From Sinonovacula constricta (lineage: Eukaryota; Mollusca; Bivalvia; Cardiida; Solecurtidae): 64,000 bases of DNA. A model generated the notes under the pieces. The model searched no databases and had not been told where the DNA came from. It worked only from the letters and a program-made list of their open reading frames with translations. The position numbers and the translations under genes were made by a program. Where the stretch lies: assembly GCA_007844125.1 (NCBI GenBank), contig CM017561.1, positions 20,691,723 through 20,755,722 on the forward strand, written 5' to 3'. How positions within the stretch are numbered: the first letter of the stretch is position 1; each line of letters opens with the position of its first letter. Of the stretch, positions 62,058 through 64,000 are shown piece by piece.

Positions 62058-64000
62058 GTTGTTTTAATAAATTGATGTTTGTTGTTTTACGTTTTATTTA
62101 TAATCCAACCTACTACATGTATTATTATAGCATTTTATAATAAAAACATATACTGTATTCTATTTGACAGAAATTTGATGATTTGAACTCTAAAACATGA
62201 CCATTCGGAGGAAAAATAATAACTATTTACATGATCGATTTAGGAAATAGACTTGAACAGACGGAATGTTCAACCCTGCTAGAACAACAAAACCATAATG
62301 TTTTCGGATCAGTGTTAAACGAAACTCACAATAATCTACTGTCTTGGAAAATACCGTAATCGAACCATTTAGTGGGAATCATCTTTCTTTAGCAGGTGAA
62401 TTCTAAGAAGGTAATTTGAACATTACCATTTATTGCAATATTACTAGTTTACGTCTCGTGAATACTTGTCTAAGCCTACGCACTATTAATTACAGAGAAG
62501 ATTGTGGAAAGTTTTGCATGTGGTTAGTTAATACTCTTAACTCTACCAGCCCCCTATTCCTTCATCCCAAAGCGTTTTTTGGTTGTTGCTTTTTTTTGCA
62601 TATCATTTATACGGCAATGAATCGACCTCACAACTTCACTATAATCAAACAAGAAAGCACAGATGTGGAGCATAAAATGCCTCCGTCTCGATATTCTTTA
62701 ACAAGGGTACATTCTGCCTCAGAACAAACCACCGAAACATCAGCAAATGCTGTTGTTGTTAAACATATTTAAAATACCGTCTAAATGAGGTGGGCAGTCA
62801 GACATTTGTAAGTGATAAACAAAAGTGCATCGCATCAGCGTCATGTTTTGTTTTCATGTGTAAAAAGTATAAATAGGGTATAAATGATTATACACTCAAA
62901 TATAAAAAAGAAGATATATATCTATGACAAAAAGGAAAATAAACAGTAACGTGTAAGTAAATTAAAATGAATGCAAACAGTTATTCATTTTAAAGCACCG
63001 CAGCAAAGCAACAAATGATGAAGATGAAGGTGATATATGCTTCCTGTACGCAGTAGCTTCATGTACTAGGTTCCCTGCTTGTTAAATATGCACTATGTTT
63101 ATTACTTCCCAGCTGTAGCAAAAACATCCGGTATTGATTACCGTTTGTTGTATTTAAGTAAGGGATAGATAGCTGCAAAATCAGCACAACTTTCAAAGTG
63201 TATGACTAAATATTCTTGATTTTCTTAGGACTTAGGTATTTATCCGTGTAGTATTTGCACAGACCCTTCAAATGACAAGATATCAACATTGGTACATACT
63301 TTGTTTGCGTCAGACACTACGCCTAAAATCATCTGCATACTCTCCTATGAGATTAATGCCGACGTCGTTGGATTAACATTTAAACTAGACAATTATAATA
63401 AAAACCGATGTTTTATTACCATCAGTACTAGAAACATCTGCTTCTTTATAAGATGTGCTTAGAGAATGCGTTCCTTCCATCCATTAATAGGGATAAATAG
63501 TACTGACTGCGGAAACATTTTATGTAGACATAGGCGCGCTAAGAAGCTTACACATTTCCGACAAATAGACTCAGTGCCATAAGAATCTAAATATATCAGC
63601 AGCGTCCAAATATACAGATACCACGTCCTGGAGGGAAAATAGGAGAAGAATAGGAAAGTAATGTTCACAATAGCGTTGTTATGGAACCATGCTAAGTCTG
63701 TTGTGTTTTTGTAAACACTCAGGTCGTATTAATTAAACAACTGGTCGTGGATACTTAATGACTGGAAAGTTGTTTAAGAATTAACTGAATTTGAGAAGCC
63801 ATGTTAAGGCCAGGTTTTCGGAAACGAAATGTTTAACCAGAAAAGAGAGTGGTAGAATAATTGAAAGTTACAGGATAGGTTTTGACCATTTACTTTTCTG
63901 AAACATTTTAATTTTCATGTACAATGTACTGATCGAAGTTGACAGAGTTTGTGTGTGTTGTAAACACTTAGGTCGTAGAGTTAGTATTTAGGAACGTGAC
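62058..64000. other. AT-rich stretch to window end
   Basis: No repeat recognised. A plus-strand frame at 62618-62772 is noted in the findings. Confidence 0.45.

Overview
This is an AT-rich eukaryotic nuclear window with no gene I can defend. There are no long multi-exon reading frames, no rRNA or stand-alone tRNA gene, and no operon, phage or CRISPR structure. It reads as intergenic or intronic DNA of an invertebrate. A bivalve mollusc is my best guess, from the tRNA-derived SINEs that end in an 'AAACAAACAAA' tail after a 'GGGACGATAAACCC' motif, the AT-rich background and the dense short dispersed repeats. The species cannot be read from the sequence.

The window is organised by duplication. 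Positions 18683-35087 and 35088-55781 are two direct copies of one 16-kb segment, joined head to tail at about 35088. The copies differ by roughly 3-7% where I compared them by eye. The second copy carries a 4.7-kb block (40611-45344) that the first lacks. Positions 1 to about 4190 are a third, much more diverged copy (called C) of the middle of that segment (about 27.9-33.1 kb in unit 1, 48.5-53.8 kb in unit 2). C runs off the left edge of the window. Because three copies exist, insertions and deletions can be ordered in time. A 235-bp SINE is in both recent copies but absent from C. A 290-bp SINE with 12-bp target duplications is in unit 1 only, with its empty site in unit 2. A 95-bp patch in unit 1 replaces about 250 bp that unit 2 and C still share.

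Layout: 1-5057 copy C, containing a 245-bp inverted duplication; 5058-18682 single-copy DNA with a SINE, a GC-rich Z-DNA-like tract, CT and GT microsatellites and many copies of an unclassified dispersed repeat; 18683-35087 unit 1; 35088-55781 unit 2; 55782-64000 single-copy DNA with more of the dispersed repeat, a 44-unit 16-bp minisatellite (59661-60363) and a decayed Tigger/pogo-like inverted repeat.

The most notable recurring sequence is a dispersed repeat I could not classify. It has a short core that can fold into a hairpin (CAGTCGG ... CCGACTG) followed by ACCGTTCCAAGGCGGTAAC. About twenty full or partial copies lie on both strands. In several loci the core plus its about 170-bp tail occurs twice in direct orientation around an about 430-bp body. 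Possible isolated exons are listed only as low-confidence findings.
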